A DNA stretch of 64,000 nucleotides from Pedobacter frigidisoli (GTDB lineage: Bacteria; Bacteroidota; Bacteroidia; Sphingobacteriales; Sphingobacteriaceae). Shown here in pieces: positions 15,832 through 24,653 of the stretch. The notes under the pieces were generated by a model. That model saw only the letters and a program-made list of their open reading frames with translations, ran no database searches and was not told the DNA's origin. Each line of letters starts with the position of its first letter. Within the stretch, counting starts at the first letter, position 1. Where the stretch lies: positions 1 to 64,000 of the forward strand of contig NZ_SJSN01000014.1 in the NCBI RefSeq assembly GCF_004331675.1, given 5' to 3'. A program made the translations under genes and the position numbers.

Positions 15832-16980
15832 TTACAACGCACTTAAATACAGTTGCTTAAAATCTTTTCTGCTTACCGGTTTTGGATTATTTGGATGTGC
15901 GAAATCCGCAAAGGCCAAATCGGCAAGTGTTTCTATGTTTTCATTTTTAACGCCAATATCACTTAATTTATGCGGAATATTAACTTTGGAATTTAAATCG
16001 AACAGATATTTTACAACCGCATCTCCGGTTTCTTCTTTCAATTCTAAAGTTCGGGCAATTTTGCTGAAACGGTCCTCGAAACCCGCGATATTAAACTGCA
16101 TACCGTAAGGAATATTCACCGCATTGGCCAAACCATGATGGGTATCTAAAAGTGATGAAAGTGGGTGCGCCAATGAGTGTACTACGCCCAAACCTTTTTG
16201 AAAAGCGATGGCACCCATCATTGATGCCATTAACATCTTGCTACGACTTTCTAAATCGGGATTATTGGTGGCCTGAACAATTGAATCTTTAATTAAAGAA
16301 ATTCCCTCCAAGGCAATTCCATCACACATCGGGTGGAAATTCTTCGCTAAATAAGCCTCCATGTTATGTGTTAAGGCATCCATTCCCGTGGCTGCAGTAA
16401 TAAACGGCGGTAAATCCATTGTTAATTCAGGGTCGGCAAATACGATTTGAGCCATTAGCTTTGGCGAAAATAATATCTTCTTTTGATGGGTTTCATCATC
16501 GGCAATGATCGCACTGCGACCAACCTCGCTTCCAGTTCCTGATGTAGTTGGAATAGTAATAAAATGCGGAACATCATTGGTAACGTAAATATCGCCACCA
16601 ATTAAGTCATCATACTTAAATAAATCTTCGCGGTGGTTTACACGAAGAACAATGGCACGGGCAACATCCAAAGCCGCACCGCCGCCAATACCAATAATGC
16701 TGTCACGATTTGTGGCATCCCAGGCATCACCGCCTTTGTAAACGTCGCTTTTTACAGGATTTTTATGAATGTCGCTGAAAACCTCAACCGAGATATTTTT
16801 CGTCTTTAAATCTTCAACAATATTTTTGAAAAATGTTAAAGTTGCAATGGTCGGGTCGGTTACAATTAATGGTGCTTTTAAATTGTTCTTTTGCAAATAA
16901 GCAGGTAATTCTTTTACTGCACCTGCACCAAAACGAATGGTTGTCGGGAAATTAAACTGATGAATTTTATCGAATATCAT
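15832..16980 (-). CDS. Iron-containing (group III) alcohol dehydrogenase; proposed gamma-glutamylethanolamide oxidation step
   Basis: The 382-residue protein has the Fe-ADH pattern: FGAGAVKELPAYL, the NAD-binding IIGIGGGAALDVARAI, TIPTTSGTGSEVGRSAII, and metal ligands in GMDALTHNMEAYL and VHSLAHPLSSLLDTHHGLANA. It oxidises a primary alcohol to an aldehyde. Between a glutamine-synthetase-like ligase and an aldehyde dehydrogenase, the expected substrate is a gamma-glutamylated amino alcohol rather than a free alcohol. The classical putrescine route uses an amine oxidase here instead, so an alcohol dehydrogenase points to ethanolamine or a similar amino alcohol. Family certain; substrate inferred from context. 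Confidence 0.9.
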   Translation of the reverse strand: MIFDKIHQFNFPTTIRFGAGAVKELPAYLQKNNLKAPLIVTDPTIATLTFFKNIVEDLKTKNISVEVFSDIHKNPVKSDVYKGGDAWDATNRDSIIGIGGGAALDVARAIVLRVNHREDLFKYDDLIGGDIYVTNDVPHFITIPTTSGTGSEVGRSAIIADDETHQKKILFSPKLMAQIVFADPELTMDLPPFITAATGMDALTHNMEAYLAKNFHPMCDGIALEGISLIKDSIVQATNNPDLESRSKMLMASMMGAIAFQKGLGVVHSLAHPLSSLLDTHHGLANAVNIPYGMQFNIAGFEDRFSKIARTLELKEETGDAVVKYLFDLNSKVNIPHKLSDIGVKNENIETLADLAFADFAHPNNPKPVSRKDFKQLYLSAL

Positions 16981-17102
16981 GTGATGTTTATTTTTGTTTT
17001 TTTAATTCCCCTCTTTCAGAGGGGTGCCCGCAGGGCGGGGTGTTTTATTTTAACCGTTCTGTTTCGCTGTAGCGACAGTTATCTGGTTTATTTCAGCCTG
17101 TT

Positions 17103-17218
17103 TTTACCTCACCCTATCAACGTTTTTTGCATTGGATGCTGTAATACTCTCCCTTTCTTCAAGGAGAGGGATGCAATATCAAAGCAATAACCACAATCTT
17201 TCATAGAGTGAGGTAAAA
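17103..17218. repeat. MITE-like element with terminal inverted repeats between GS-like gene and Fe-ADH
   Basis: TTTACCTCACCCTAT at the left and ATAGAGTGAGGTAAAA at the right are inverted copies about 116 bases apart. Inside is a hairpin of CTCTCC and GGAGAG. With the GC-rich repeat at 17006-17041 it fills the 268-bp gap 16981-17248, in which no gene is seen. Confidence 0.6.
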
Positions 17219-17248
17219 TAAACTAAGCCGTCTTAGGTGGTGAATTTC

Positions 17249-18610
17249 CTATATTATCTCCAAGTATCTTTTCAATTCCCAATCGGTTACTACTTTGGCA
17301 TATTGTTTACATTCCCATTCACGCGTCATGGTGAAATGCTCTACAAAATCAGCCCCCAAAAGCTCTTTTGCTAAATCAGAATTTTTCATTTTTTGCGTGG
17401 CCTCGAATAAATTTCTGGACAAAACCCCATTTGATAAATCGGCATAACCATTTCCTTTTGTGGGAGGTTGCTCTAATTTCAATTTATTTTTTACACCATA
17501 CATTCCTGCCGCCAAACAAGCTGAAATTGCGAGGTAAGGATTGGTATCTGAACCTACAATTCGGGTTTCTAAACGTGTTGCTTTTTTGCTTCCCGGTAAA
17601 GCCCGTAAAGCCGTTGTGCGGTTATCGATTGCCCAAGTAACTGTTGTTGGCGCCCATGCACCCTCAACCAAACGTTTGTAACTGTTAATCGTTGGTGCAA
17701 TCACAGGCAAAATATAAGGCAAACAATGCAGCTGACCAGCGATGTAACTTTTCATTATCTCACTCATTTTATTGTCGTCTTTTTCATCATAAAAAAGATT
17801 CGTCTTATTGTTTTTATCCCATAAACTTTGATGAACATGTCCGCTGCAACCTGGTAAATTCTCGTTAAACTTTGCCATAAACGTGGCCAATATTCCATGT
17901 TTGTATGCAATTTCCTTAACTGATGTTTTAAATAAAATGGCCTTGTCTGCCGCCTCTAAAATTGGTGCGTACATAATTGCAGCCTCATATACACCCGGGC
18001 CGGTTTCGGTATGCAAGCCCTCAATCGGGATGTTAAATTTATTTAACAAATCGAATAAATCAGTCATAAACTCATTTTTCAAGGTGCTTCTCAATATCGA
18101 ATATCCGAACATGCCTGGCGTTAACGGTTTTAAATTGCTAAAGCCTTTCTCCTGAACTGATTCTGGTGTCTCAGAAAAGTTAAACCACTCAAATTCCTGG
18201 GCGAAGAAAGGGGAAAAGCCTAAAGCTTCGCATTCAGAAGTTAGTTTTTTAAGCAACTGCCTAGGGCAAACATCATTCGCCACATCCTTATCATCAATAA
18301 AATCACCTAAGAAAAAGGGAACATCATTTTCCCATGGAATTTTACGAAATGTAGAAATATCGATTTTAACCTGCGCATCGGGATAGCCCGTATGCCAGCC
18401 TGTATATTTTCCATTTTCGTAAGCTACATCGCCGGCATCCCAGCCGAAAGTAACATCGCAGAAACCCAATCTTCCCTCCAAAAGTGAAGCAAATTTTTCA
18501 GCAGCGATGTATTTTCCCCTTAAAATACCATCGATATCGGCAACGGCAACTTTAACTTTTCCCGAGGGATGATTTTTAACGTAATCCAGAATTTCTTTAG
18601 TCGTACTCAT
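17249..18610 (-). CDS. Glutamine-synthetase-like gamma-glutamylamine ligase (GlnA4/PuuA type)
   Basis: The 453-residue protein is a glutamine-synthetase-fold enzyme. Glutamate/metal positions appear in FAQEFEWFNF, HTETGPGVYEAAI, GCSGHVHQSLWD and RLETRIVGSD, and the ATP/substrate region is RLVEGAWAPTTVTWAIDNRTTALR. The sequence after the histidine loop departs from true GlnA, as in gamma-glutamylamine ligases such as PuuA or the streptomycete GlnA4. It should join an amine to the gamma-carboxyl of glutamate using ATP. Its ATG overlaps the permease stop (TAATG), so uptake and ligation are translationally coupled, which favours ethanolamine as substrate. Substrate not proven. Confidence 0.85.
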   Translation of the reverse strand: MSTTKEILDYVKNHPSGKVKVAVADIDGILRGKYIAAEKFASLLEGRLGFCDVTFGWDAGDVAYENGKYTGWHTGYPDAQVKIDISTFRKIPWENDVPFFLGDFIDDKDVANDVCPRQLLKKLTSECEALGFSPFFAQEFEWFNFSETPESVQEKGFSNLKPLTPGMFGYSILRSTLKNEFMTDLFDLLNKFNIPIEGLHTETGPGVYEAAIMYAPILEAADKAILFKTSVKEIAYKHGILATFMAKFNENLPGCSGHVHQSLWDKNNKTNLFYDEKDDNKMSEIMKSYIAGQLHCLPYILPVIAPTINSYKRLVEGAWAPTTVTWAIDNRTTALRALPGSKKATRLETRIVGSDTNPYLAISACLAAGMYGVKNKLKLEQPPTKGNGYADLSNGVLSRNLFEATQKMKNSDLAKELLGADFVEHFTMTREWECKQYAKVVTDWELKRYLEII

Positions 18611-19923
18611 TAATCTGCCTTTTTAAAAATTTTGTATAGAAGAAATATGCCTAAAACAATGCCCGAAAATATTAAGCCTAATTTAAGATTATAAATTAGC
18701 ATTGCGATGAAAGAACCACATGCAATTATTAACGCTATAATTGGAAATAACGGATAAACGGGAACTCTAAAAGGTCTGCTCATTTCAGGCTCATGCTTGC
18801 GCAAAACGATTACGGAAATCATTGAAATGATGTATAAAGTTAATGCTCCAAATACAGAAATAATGATGATTTCTGCGGTTTGACCTGATAACAATGCGAT
18901 TATTCCGATAACCATATTGCCGATTAAAGCATTGGCAGGCGTTTGAAATTTCGGTGATATTTTACCTAATATGGATGGAATGCTTTTCGCTTTCCCCATT
19001 TCGTAAGTAGAGCGACCAGCGGCTAAAACCAAACCATGGAATGAGGCAACCAAACCAAATAATCCAACGGTAATTAGTAAATGATACATCAGGTGGTTAT
19101 CGCCCGTAATCATCGAAAGTGCTAAAGGAAGAGGCGAATCTGATGTTTCGCCTGATTTTCCATTCTTGTAAACAATCGCTTCCCAACCGCCAATGCCGAT
19201 GGTAGAAATGAAGACTAAAAAACAGAGTACAACCAATGTGAAAATTGCCCAACCGAAACCTTTGCTGATGTCTTTTTGAGGGTTTTTCGTTTCTTCAGCA
19301 ACGTTGGCTACGCCCTCAATCCCAAGGAAAAACCAAATGGCAAATGGAATTGCGGCGAAAACACCACTCCATCCGTTAGGGAAGCTATTGCGAACCAAAT
19401 TTTCTGAATGAAACTTAGGCAAAGTAATTCCTGAAAATAAAAGCAATTCTCCAACTGCCAATACCGTTATAATAACTTCAAAAGATGCAGCTGCCTTTAC
19501 GCCGTAAATATTCAAGGCGGTAAAAACAAAATAAACGGCAATGGCACTTGCTAATATGGGCACTTGCGGAAAAAAGGCATTGAAGTAAGCGCCAATGGCA
19601 AATGCAATTGCAGGCGGTGCAAAAATAAATTCGACCATTTGGGCAATGCCTGCAATAAAACCCCAGTTTTTACCGAGTGCTTTATTGGCATAATCGAAAA
19701 CGCCGCCCGCCTTTGGTATGGCACAAGCCAGTTCGGCATAACTAAAACTAAAGGTAACATACATTACCATAATCACAACCGTCGCGATGGCCATACCTAA
19801 GGTTCCACCTTTTTCCAGGCCGAGATTCCAGCCGAAATACATGCCTGAGATTACATAACCAACGCCCAAACCCCAAAGCATAAAAGGAGTAAGCGTCTTC
19901 TTCAAGCCATCTGTTTGTGCCAT
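18610..19923 (-). CDS. eat: APC-superfamily ethanolamine permease (Eat type)
   Basis: The 437-residue protein has about twelve transmembrane helices and reads like the ethanolamine permease branch of the amino acid-polyamine-organocation superfamily. Diagnostic stretches are GVGYVISGMYFGWNLGLEKGG, YVTFSFSYAELACAIPKAGG, AQMVEFIFAPPAIAFAIGAYF, ALNIYGVKAAASFE and WFFLGIEGVANVAEETKNPQ. It imports ethanolamine across the inner membrane in characterised relatives. It is the first gene of the five-gene operon and overlaps the ligase by one base. No regulator gene is adjacent. The assignment rests on recalled family sequence patterns. Confidence 0.85.
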   Translation of the reverse strand: MAQTDGLKKTLTPFMLWGLGVGYVISGMYFGWNLGLEKGGTLGMAIATVVIMVMYVTFSFSYAELACAIPKAGGVFDYANKALGKNWGFIAGIAQMVEFIFAPPAIAFAIGAYFNAFFPQVPILASAIAVYFVFTALNIYGVKAAASFEVIITVLAVGELLLFSGITLPKFHSENLVRNSFPNGWSGVFAAIPFAIWFFLGIEGVANVAEETKNPQKDISKGFGWAIFTLVVLCFLVFISTIGIGGWEAIVYKNGKSGETSDSPLPLALSMITGDNHLMYHLLITVGLFGLVASFHGLVLAAGRSTYEMGKAKSIPSILGKISPKFQTPANALIGNMVIGIIALLSGQTAEIIIISVFGALTLYIISMISVIVLRKHEPEMSRPFRVPVYPLFPIIALIIACGSFIAMLIYNLKLGLIFSGIVLGIFLLYKIFKKAD

Positions 19924-20133
19924 CTTAAAGATTTAATGCAAAAATTAAATAGAATAATTAATCTGCCCGGAATGATTATCTACTTTTGGTTTGGTTGTTT
20001 AATGTAGCAATTTTATTCTTTTTAAACTAAGCATCAACTCAATCTAAATGGTTCAAAGAATAGAAAAGGTTATTTAAGAAGATATCCGATTGAAATCGAA
20101 AAAGTACTATATGCTTTATAGTTTTAGAGGTAA

Positions 20134-20166
20134 TAAAAAACCCGGTAGTTTTTGACTACCGGGTTC
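20134..20166 (-). terminator. Rho-independent terminator after the YiaA-like gene
   Basis: On the minus strand AACCCGGTAGT and ACTACCGGGTT form an eleven-base-pair stem around CAAAA, followed by TTTTTATTA. It insulates the YiaA-like gene from the ethanolamine operon. Confidence 0.9.
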
Positions 20167-20176
20167 GTAGAAAGGA

Positions 20177-20584
20177 TTAATTAAAATCCTGGTTTTTGTT
20201 AAAAATTTGGCTGTCTCTCGTATTTTTCTGCACCGTTATAGCGCCAAATAGCGAAAGGAGAAAGGCAAAGGCATAAAAACCTTTCTCGCTGGGTAAAAGA
20301 GTGGCATTCCACAAACCAATAACTAATAGGGTAATGGTTAATAAAGTTGAAAACCAACTGATACCATAATAGATTTCGGTTACGGGAATTCCTTCCAATT
20401 TATCGCGAACAGCTTTTTGTAATGAGATTACGGCAAAAAGGCCAAACATCAATACGGTAAAATAATATCCTTTTTCATTTAGGAGCATATCAGAACGCCA
20501 CAGGCCTACAATAAAGCCAATCATTCCGATGCCCAATGCCATCCAGGCCGCGGCCACAAATGCATTTGATGGTTTTTGATTCAT
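20177..20584 (-). CDS. YiaA/YiaB-family inner membrane protein
   Basis: The 135-residue protein has four predicted transmembrane helices arranged as two similar halves: AAAWMALGIGMIGFIVGLWRSDMLLNEKGYY and YGISWFSTLLTITLLVIGLWNATLLPSEKGFY. Each half ends in LQKAVRD or VQKNTRD. The duplicated two-helix unit with a GLW...L..KG.Y motif is characteristic of the YiaAB family, whose function is unknown. It is transcribed alone, with its own terminator. Confidence 0.88.
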   Translation of the reverse strand: MNQKPSNAFVAAAWMALGIGMIGFIVGLWRSDMLLNEKGYYFTVLMFGLFAVISLQKAVRDKLEGIPVTEIYYGISWFSTLLTITLLVIGLWNATLLPSEKGFYAFAFLLSLFGAITVQKNTRDSQIFNKNQDFN

Positions 20585-20978
20585 ATTTGATTAGAGATTT
20601 TAATTTAATTCAATACAGAACGCTAAAGAAATGTAAAAGGTATAGGTGGAAATTTATTATTTGCAGTTAAATTGAAAGGAAAGTTTATTATTAGGGTAAA
20701 TTCAGTTAAACTTTTTTGGTGGCTCCAATATTAAAGGTCGGTAGCATTAGGTTATTGCGACCCAATATTCTTTGCGTATTGCAGGTGCTGAACGAAGTGT
20801 TTTGCAATACAATGCGTTAAATAAACCTGATAGGAGTGGGCACGCTTTCGATTTTTTCAATCGAAAGCGTAAAACGGCTAGCAGGACTATCGTTACAAAA
20901 GCACTACTGGTTTTGCTTTTCAAAATCAAACAAAAAGCAACCTTTCGCTTTGTGAGAGTATAATCTTATATTGGCTAT
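20585..20978. other. Intergenic region with a structured dispersed element
   Basis: No gene is seen. Between 20815 and 20895 lies AAACCTGATAGGAGTGGGCA, then a perfect 12-bp hairpin (ACGCTTTCGATT / AATCGAAAGCGT, 20842-20870), then AAAACGGCTAGCAGGACTATCG. The CCTGATAGGAG and GGCTAGCAGGACTATCG flanks can pair partly with each other, so the whole may fold as one multi-stem structure. It resembles dispersed non-coding elements of this lineage and precedes the nnr start by about 85 bases. Confidence 0.5.
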
Positions 20979-22472
20979 ATGCAAACATTGCTCACTTCGG
21001 CTCAAATGCGCAAAGCGGATGAATTTACCATCGCAAATAAGCCAATTGCTTCAATTGATTTAATGGAAAAAGCCGCACGGGCATTTGTTCAAAGCTTTTT
21101 GAGGGATGAATTTGATACCAACAAAAGCTTGGCTATTTTCTGTGGGAAAGGAAATAATGGGGGAGATGGTTTGGCCATTGCACATCTCCTTCTGAACAAT
21201 GGATATCAAAACATAAAGGTTTTTATTATCAATTTTAGCGACAAGCAGAGTGAGGATTTTGCTATAAACTTGCAGCGTTTAGATGAATGTAGATGTAAGA
21301 AAATCGTTATTAATCAATCATCAGAACTAAAAAATATTAAACCAGATTTAATTATCGATGCTATTTTAGGCTCTGGTTTAAATAAACCTTTAAATGGCGA
21401 ATACGCTGAACTGGTAAAATACATCAATAAACTAAATAGAAAAGTTTACGCTGTTGATGTGCCAACAGGCTTCCCGACTGATGGAAAAATACCTGCAGAT
21501 TATAATGGGATAAAAGCTTACAAAACCATCTGCTTTCAGCGACCAAAAATTAACTTCTTCTTTCCCGAATCAGTGTTGGCTACTGAAAAGTATGAGGTTG
21601 TAGATATTGGTCTTGATGAAGATTTTATTCAGCAACAACAGTCTGATTTTTTCCTTGCCGAAGAAATCGATATTGCCAATATTCTGAAGATTAGAAAACC
21701 ATTCAGTCATAAAGGAACCTATGGACATGCGCTAATTATTGCGGGAAATGCGAATACAATGGGCGCCGCTTTACTTTCATCAATGGCTTGCATGCATGCT
21801 GGTGCGGGTTTAACAACGGCTTGTATTCCGCAAAGTGGATTTGTTGCATTAAATACGAGCTTGCCAGAGGTGATGGCTCTTCCTCGTGATGAATATACGA
21901 GAATTGAGAACCCTGCAAAATACCAGGCTATTGCAATTGGGCCAGGATTGGGTGTTTCTGCAGAAAATGAACGATTGTTAGAAACTTTAATATCTGCGGA
22001 TAAGCCTTTGATAATCGATGCCGATGCCTTGAATATTTTAGCAGAACGACAAGAGCTGATTGATAAACTACCGGAAAATATAGTACTCACGCCTCATATG
22101 AAAGAATTCGATCGTTTGTTTGGTGAGCATGATAATTGGTGGGATCGAGTTCAAACAGCTAAAATACAAGCACTGAAACTCAAAATAGTTATTGTACTCA
22201 AAAATCAATATACTTTCGTTTGTCTCCCAACGGGAAAGATTCATATTAATCCGACAGGAAACCCTGCCATGGCACAAGGTGGAATGGGTGATGTTTTGAC
22301 AGGAATTATTGCCGGCTTTGTCGCTCAAAAATATTCGTCAACTGAGGCCGCAATTTTAGCTTGTTATATTCATGGAAAATCAGGAGATTGGCTAGCGAAA
22401 GAAAATTTCGTGGTCACCGCATCGAAAGTTGCAGTACAGGTTTCCAAAGAAATTAAACTAATCCATCCTTAA
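20979..22472 (+). CDS. nnr: Bifunctional NAD(P)HX epimerase/dehydratase
   Basis: The 497-residue protein fuses the two NAD(P)HX repair activities. The N-terminal ~215 residues are the YjeF/NnrE epimerase domain with MRKADEFTI, AIFCGKGNNGGDGLAIAHLL and AVDVPTGFPTDG. From about residue 235 comes the NnrD dehydratase domain (ribokinase-like) with HKGTYGHALIIAGNANTMGAALL, AIGPGLG, LIIDADALNIL, VLTPHMKEFDRL and the anion hole NPAMAQGGMGDVLTG. It repairs hydrated NADH and NADPH in the cytoplasm. Length and domain order match the bacterial fusion. Confidence 0.95.
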   Translation: MQTLLTSAQMRKADEFTIANKPIASIDLMEKAARAFVQSFLRDEFDTNKSLAIFCGKGNNGGDGLAIAHLLLNNGYQNIKVFIINFSDKQSEDFAINLQRLDECRCKKIVINQSSELKNIKPDLIIDAILGSGLNKPLNGEYAELVKYINKLNRKVYAVDVPTGFPTDGKIPADYNGIKAYKTICFQRPKINFFFPESVLATEKYEVVDIGLDEDFIQQQQSDFFLAEEIDIANILKIRKPFSHKGTYGHALIIAGNANTMGAALLSSMACMHAGAGLTTACIPQSGFVALNTSLPEVMALPRDEYTRIENPAKYQAIAIGPGLGVSAENERLLETLISADKPLIIDADALNILAERQELIDKLPENIVLTPHMKEFDRLFGEHDNWWDRVQTAKIQALKLKIVIVLKNQYTFVCLPTGKIHINPTGNPAMAQGGMGDVLTGIIAGFVAQKYSSTEAAILACYIHGKSGDWLAKENFVVTASKVAVQVSKEIKLIHP

Positions 22473-22607
22473 TAAGTCATCCCAAATAATTTTGCGAAAA
22501 AAATTTGAATAAGTGTATTCGTACTTTTTTTATATTTTTTTTTGGCAAAATTTAAAGCTTTTTAGAAATTTAATTAATCAGATAAATAAAATAAAAACTA
22601 AATTACT

Positions 22608-23309
22608 ATGGCGCAAAGAGAATATACGCTGAATGAACTTATTAAGGAATCGGCAGAAGATCCAAATGAAAATGACTTTTTCGAATTGGAAAAACCAGCA
22701 ATGCTGGAAGTGAATTTAAAAAATCAAAAGATAATGGCCAAGGCTGGCTCTATGGTAGCCTACATTGGTAATATTGATTTTAAAAGAGAAGGTTTAATGA
22801 GTAAGGGATTAGGCGGACTGTTAAAAAAGGCGATCTCTGGAGAAGGGACTTCGCTTATGCATGCTGCCGGAAGCGGAAAATTATACCTTGCCGATGAAGG
22901 TAAAAAAGTAAAGATTATTAAACTTCAAAACGAATCGATTTTTGTTAATGGTAATGATGTTCTTGCATTAGAGGATTCCATCAAGAATGAAATCAAAATG
23001 CTAAAAAGTATTGCTGGCATGATGAGTGGAGGTTTATTTCAAGTTAAATTATCTGGAAGTGGATATATTGCAATTACCACTCACGGAGAGCCAATCTTGC
23101 TAAGGGTTAGCGCAAACCAACCAGTTTATACAGATCCAAACGCAACTGTAGCATGGTCTGAAAATTTATCCCCAAATATTAAAACGAACTTAACTTTTGG
23201 TTCATTTATCGGCAGAGGAAGTGGTGAATCTTTCCAATTAGAATTTTTTGGTGAGGGTTGGGTTTTGGTACAACCATATGAAGAAGTGAAGTACGCAGCG
23301 AAATCATAA
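22608..23309 (+). CDS. AIM24-family protein
   Basis: The 233-residue protein belongs to the AIM24 (TIGR00266-like) family, beta-rich proteins of poorly known function related to mitochondrial AIM24. Typical elements are the glycine-bracketed AGSMVAYIGNIDFKREG, LMHAAGSGKLYLADEGKKVKII, FVNGNDVLALEDSIKNEI, GLFQVKLSGSGYIAITTHGEPI and FIGRGSGESFQLEFFGEGWVLVQPYEE. There is no signal peptide. An ATG at 22608 follows an AT-rich leader. It ends at a long palindrome that may act as terminator. Confidence 0.9.
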   Translation: MAQREYTLNELIKESAEDPNENDFFELEKPAMLEVNLKNQKIMAKAGSMVAYIGNIDFKREGLMSKGLGGLLKKAISGEGTSLMHAAGSGKLYLADEGKKVKIIKLQNESIFVNGNDVLALEDSIKNEIKMLKSIAGMMSGGLFQVKLSGSGYIAITTHGEPILLRVSANQPVYTDPNATVAWSENLSPNIKTNLTFGSFIGRGSGESFQLEFFGEGWVLVQPYEEVKYAAKS

Positions 23310-23313
23310 TCAA

Positions 23314-23345
23314 TTAATCCTGGCAGTTTAAACTGCCAGGATTAA
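23314..23345 (+). terminator. Perfect palindrome after the AIM24 gene (possible terminator)
   Basis: TTAATCCTGGCAGTTT is followed immediately by its exact reverse complement, giving a 16-bp arm with no loop bases. There is no T-run, so termination is plausible but not assured. Confidence 0.55.
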
Positions 23346-23711
23346 ATATCTAAAACCTTGGTTTTTATGCCTAGTCAGATTATCAAAAACTCATCATCAA
23401 AAACCAGAAATTTGATTTGAATTATGGAATGAGTTTATGATAATTAATCTTGGGGATAGTTGAGAGGCTATTAAAAGATCTGACCTAAATATTTTCAAGC
23501 TTAAGTTATTATCAGATATTGAGGGAATAATGATAATCCACTCATACTTCAGAATAAAGGAAATTAGCAAGTTTTGAGTTAACGTAAATTGATTTTCAAG
23601 TGCTCCGCTTATCAACAAAAGAGTTGCACGCTTACTAACTTTGTTCCTCATTGCTGCTTGTGGGAAACTTATTAAGAAAAGCTATCATCCAAAAGTTATG
23701 TATTTTATTAT
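23346..23711. other. Gene-poor AT-rich stretch at the start of the accessory region
   Basis: No convincing gene. An 84-codon minus-strand frame (23397-23651) has no recognisable domain and overlaps a 28-bp quasi-palindrome (23509-23536) found repeatedly in the next 4 kb. Confidence 0.5.
23509..23536 (+). repeat. 28-bp quasi-palindrome, copy 1
   Basis: TTATCA at the left and TGATAA at the right are inverted, with GAGGGAATAA in the right half. Further copies at 25187, 26113 and 27741 keep the same length and spacing. Partial versions lie at 25321 and 26240. Confidence 0.6.
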
Positions 23712-24254
23712 CTAATGAATATCCAATCGATTTATTATAAAAACTGGGAATAGGGTTATATTCTTTTGTAGGAGATTAGGATAAAATAAAGATGATATCA
23801 TATCGATAAGTGAATTTTTAGTCATACCAGTTATTATATCTCTTGGGTTTTTACTATCAGAAGGATTATTTAAGATCAAGATCGGGATGATAATTGTCGA
23901 TTTGGTGGTTTCCTTCACTAAGCTGTAGTAATCAAATTTCTTTAGTTCTTGAACTGTTGAAAAAACTTGCTGTCCAACTGAATTGGAAAATTCAATGTTG
24001 CTAACTAATGATTTATTATTTCGTTTTATAATGTTAATCTTCAAATTAAAGGCATAGTGAGAATCTTCAAAACTTAATTTGTTTAGACTAGCGCTTCTGG
24101 CGAGAAATCGTGAAATGGTCGTTACTAACTCCTGTTCTTGGGGATGAGCTATATGAGCTTGAGCAAAGGGAACATTAGAAAATAATATTAAGAAATGCAT
24201 TAACAAGCACATCAAAAAGATCAACGGAACAGGCAAACTTCGTTTTATAGTCAT
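23712..24254 (-). CDS. Hypothetical secreted protein, 180 aa
   Basis: No known family is recognised. The first ~35 residues form a signal peptide or membrane anchor (LPVPLIFLMCLLMHFLILFSNVPFAQA), with cleavage plausible after AQA. The rest is a mixed alpha/beta sequence with TTISRFLARSASLNKLSFEDSHYAFNLKINII and a late IIIPILILNNPSDSKNPRDIITG. The frame begins with TTG at 24263; ATG at 24254 is preferred. It is probably exported. Codon use and base composition are more AT-rich than in the housekeeping genes, consistent with the accessory character of this stretch. Confidence 0.55.
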   Translation of the reverse strand: MTIKRSLPVPLIFLMCLLMHFLILFSNVPFAQAHIAHPQEQELVTTISRFLARSASLNKLSFEDSHYAFNLKINIIKRNNKSLVSNIEFSNSVGQQVFSTVQELKKFDYYSLVKETTKSTIIIPILILNNPSDSKNPRDIITGMTKNSLIDMISSLFYPNLLQKNITLFPVFIINRLDIH

Positions 24255-24653
24255 AACAATCAAATTTATTTAATGATGCATACTAACTTGCAATTCCATA
24301 TAAACACTCTTTTATTTACTGGCTGGCAATATAAGATATAAACTTACTAGATCACAAACGCCGAATAAAGAAAAATAGTTAAAATCGGTCGCCTTACTTC
24401 TATTAAATTGTAATTGAAAGTAATGGAGATTCTATCATTTGTTCTTCACTTTTTGGAAAAAAAATGAAAAGCGAATGTAGCCCGAGGGAAAGAAGATTCC
24501 TATTCAAGATGTAGTTCATTTTTTCATCTAGTGATTTTAATATAAGAATATAAGTTAATTTATATAGATGTATTATTTCATTTGTATCTTGGTACAATAT
24601 TAAGATCCTGTCACTCAATCCTAGAATTTAAAAATATTTATAAAATCCTAGAC
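24255..24653. other. AT-rich intergenic stretch
   Basis: Only a short low-complexity minus frame (24403-24618) is open here and no domain is visible in it. This stretch presumably carries the divergent promoters of the genes at 24254 (-) and 24654 (+). A TATCTTGG box at about 24588 is a weak candidate for the latter. Confidence 0.4.

Noticed and set aside
13521..19923. Classical Puu putrescine degradation cluster
   Set aside because: There is no PuuB-type amine oxidase or PuuE aminotransferase, and the permease belongs to the ethanolamine branch; an alcohol dehydrogenase has no step in that route.
23397..23651. 84-codon minus-strand frame
   Set aside because: No domain, no promoter, low-complexity isoleucine/serine composition, and it runs through a quasi-palindrome.
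24403..24618. 71-codon minus-strand frame
   Set aside because: AT-rich composition with no recognisable features, overlapping the promoter region of the gene at 24654.
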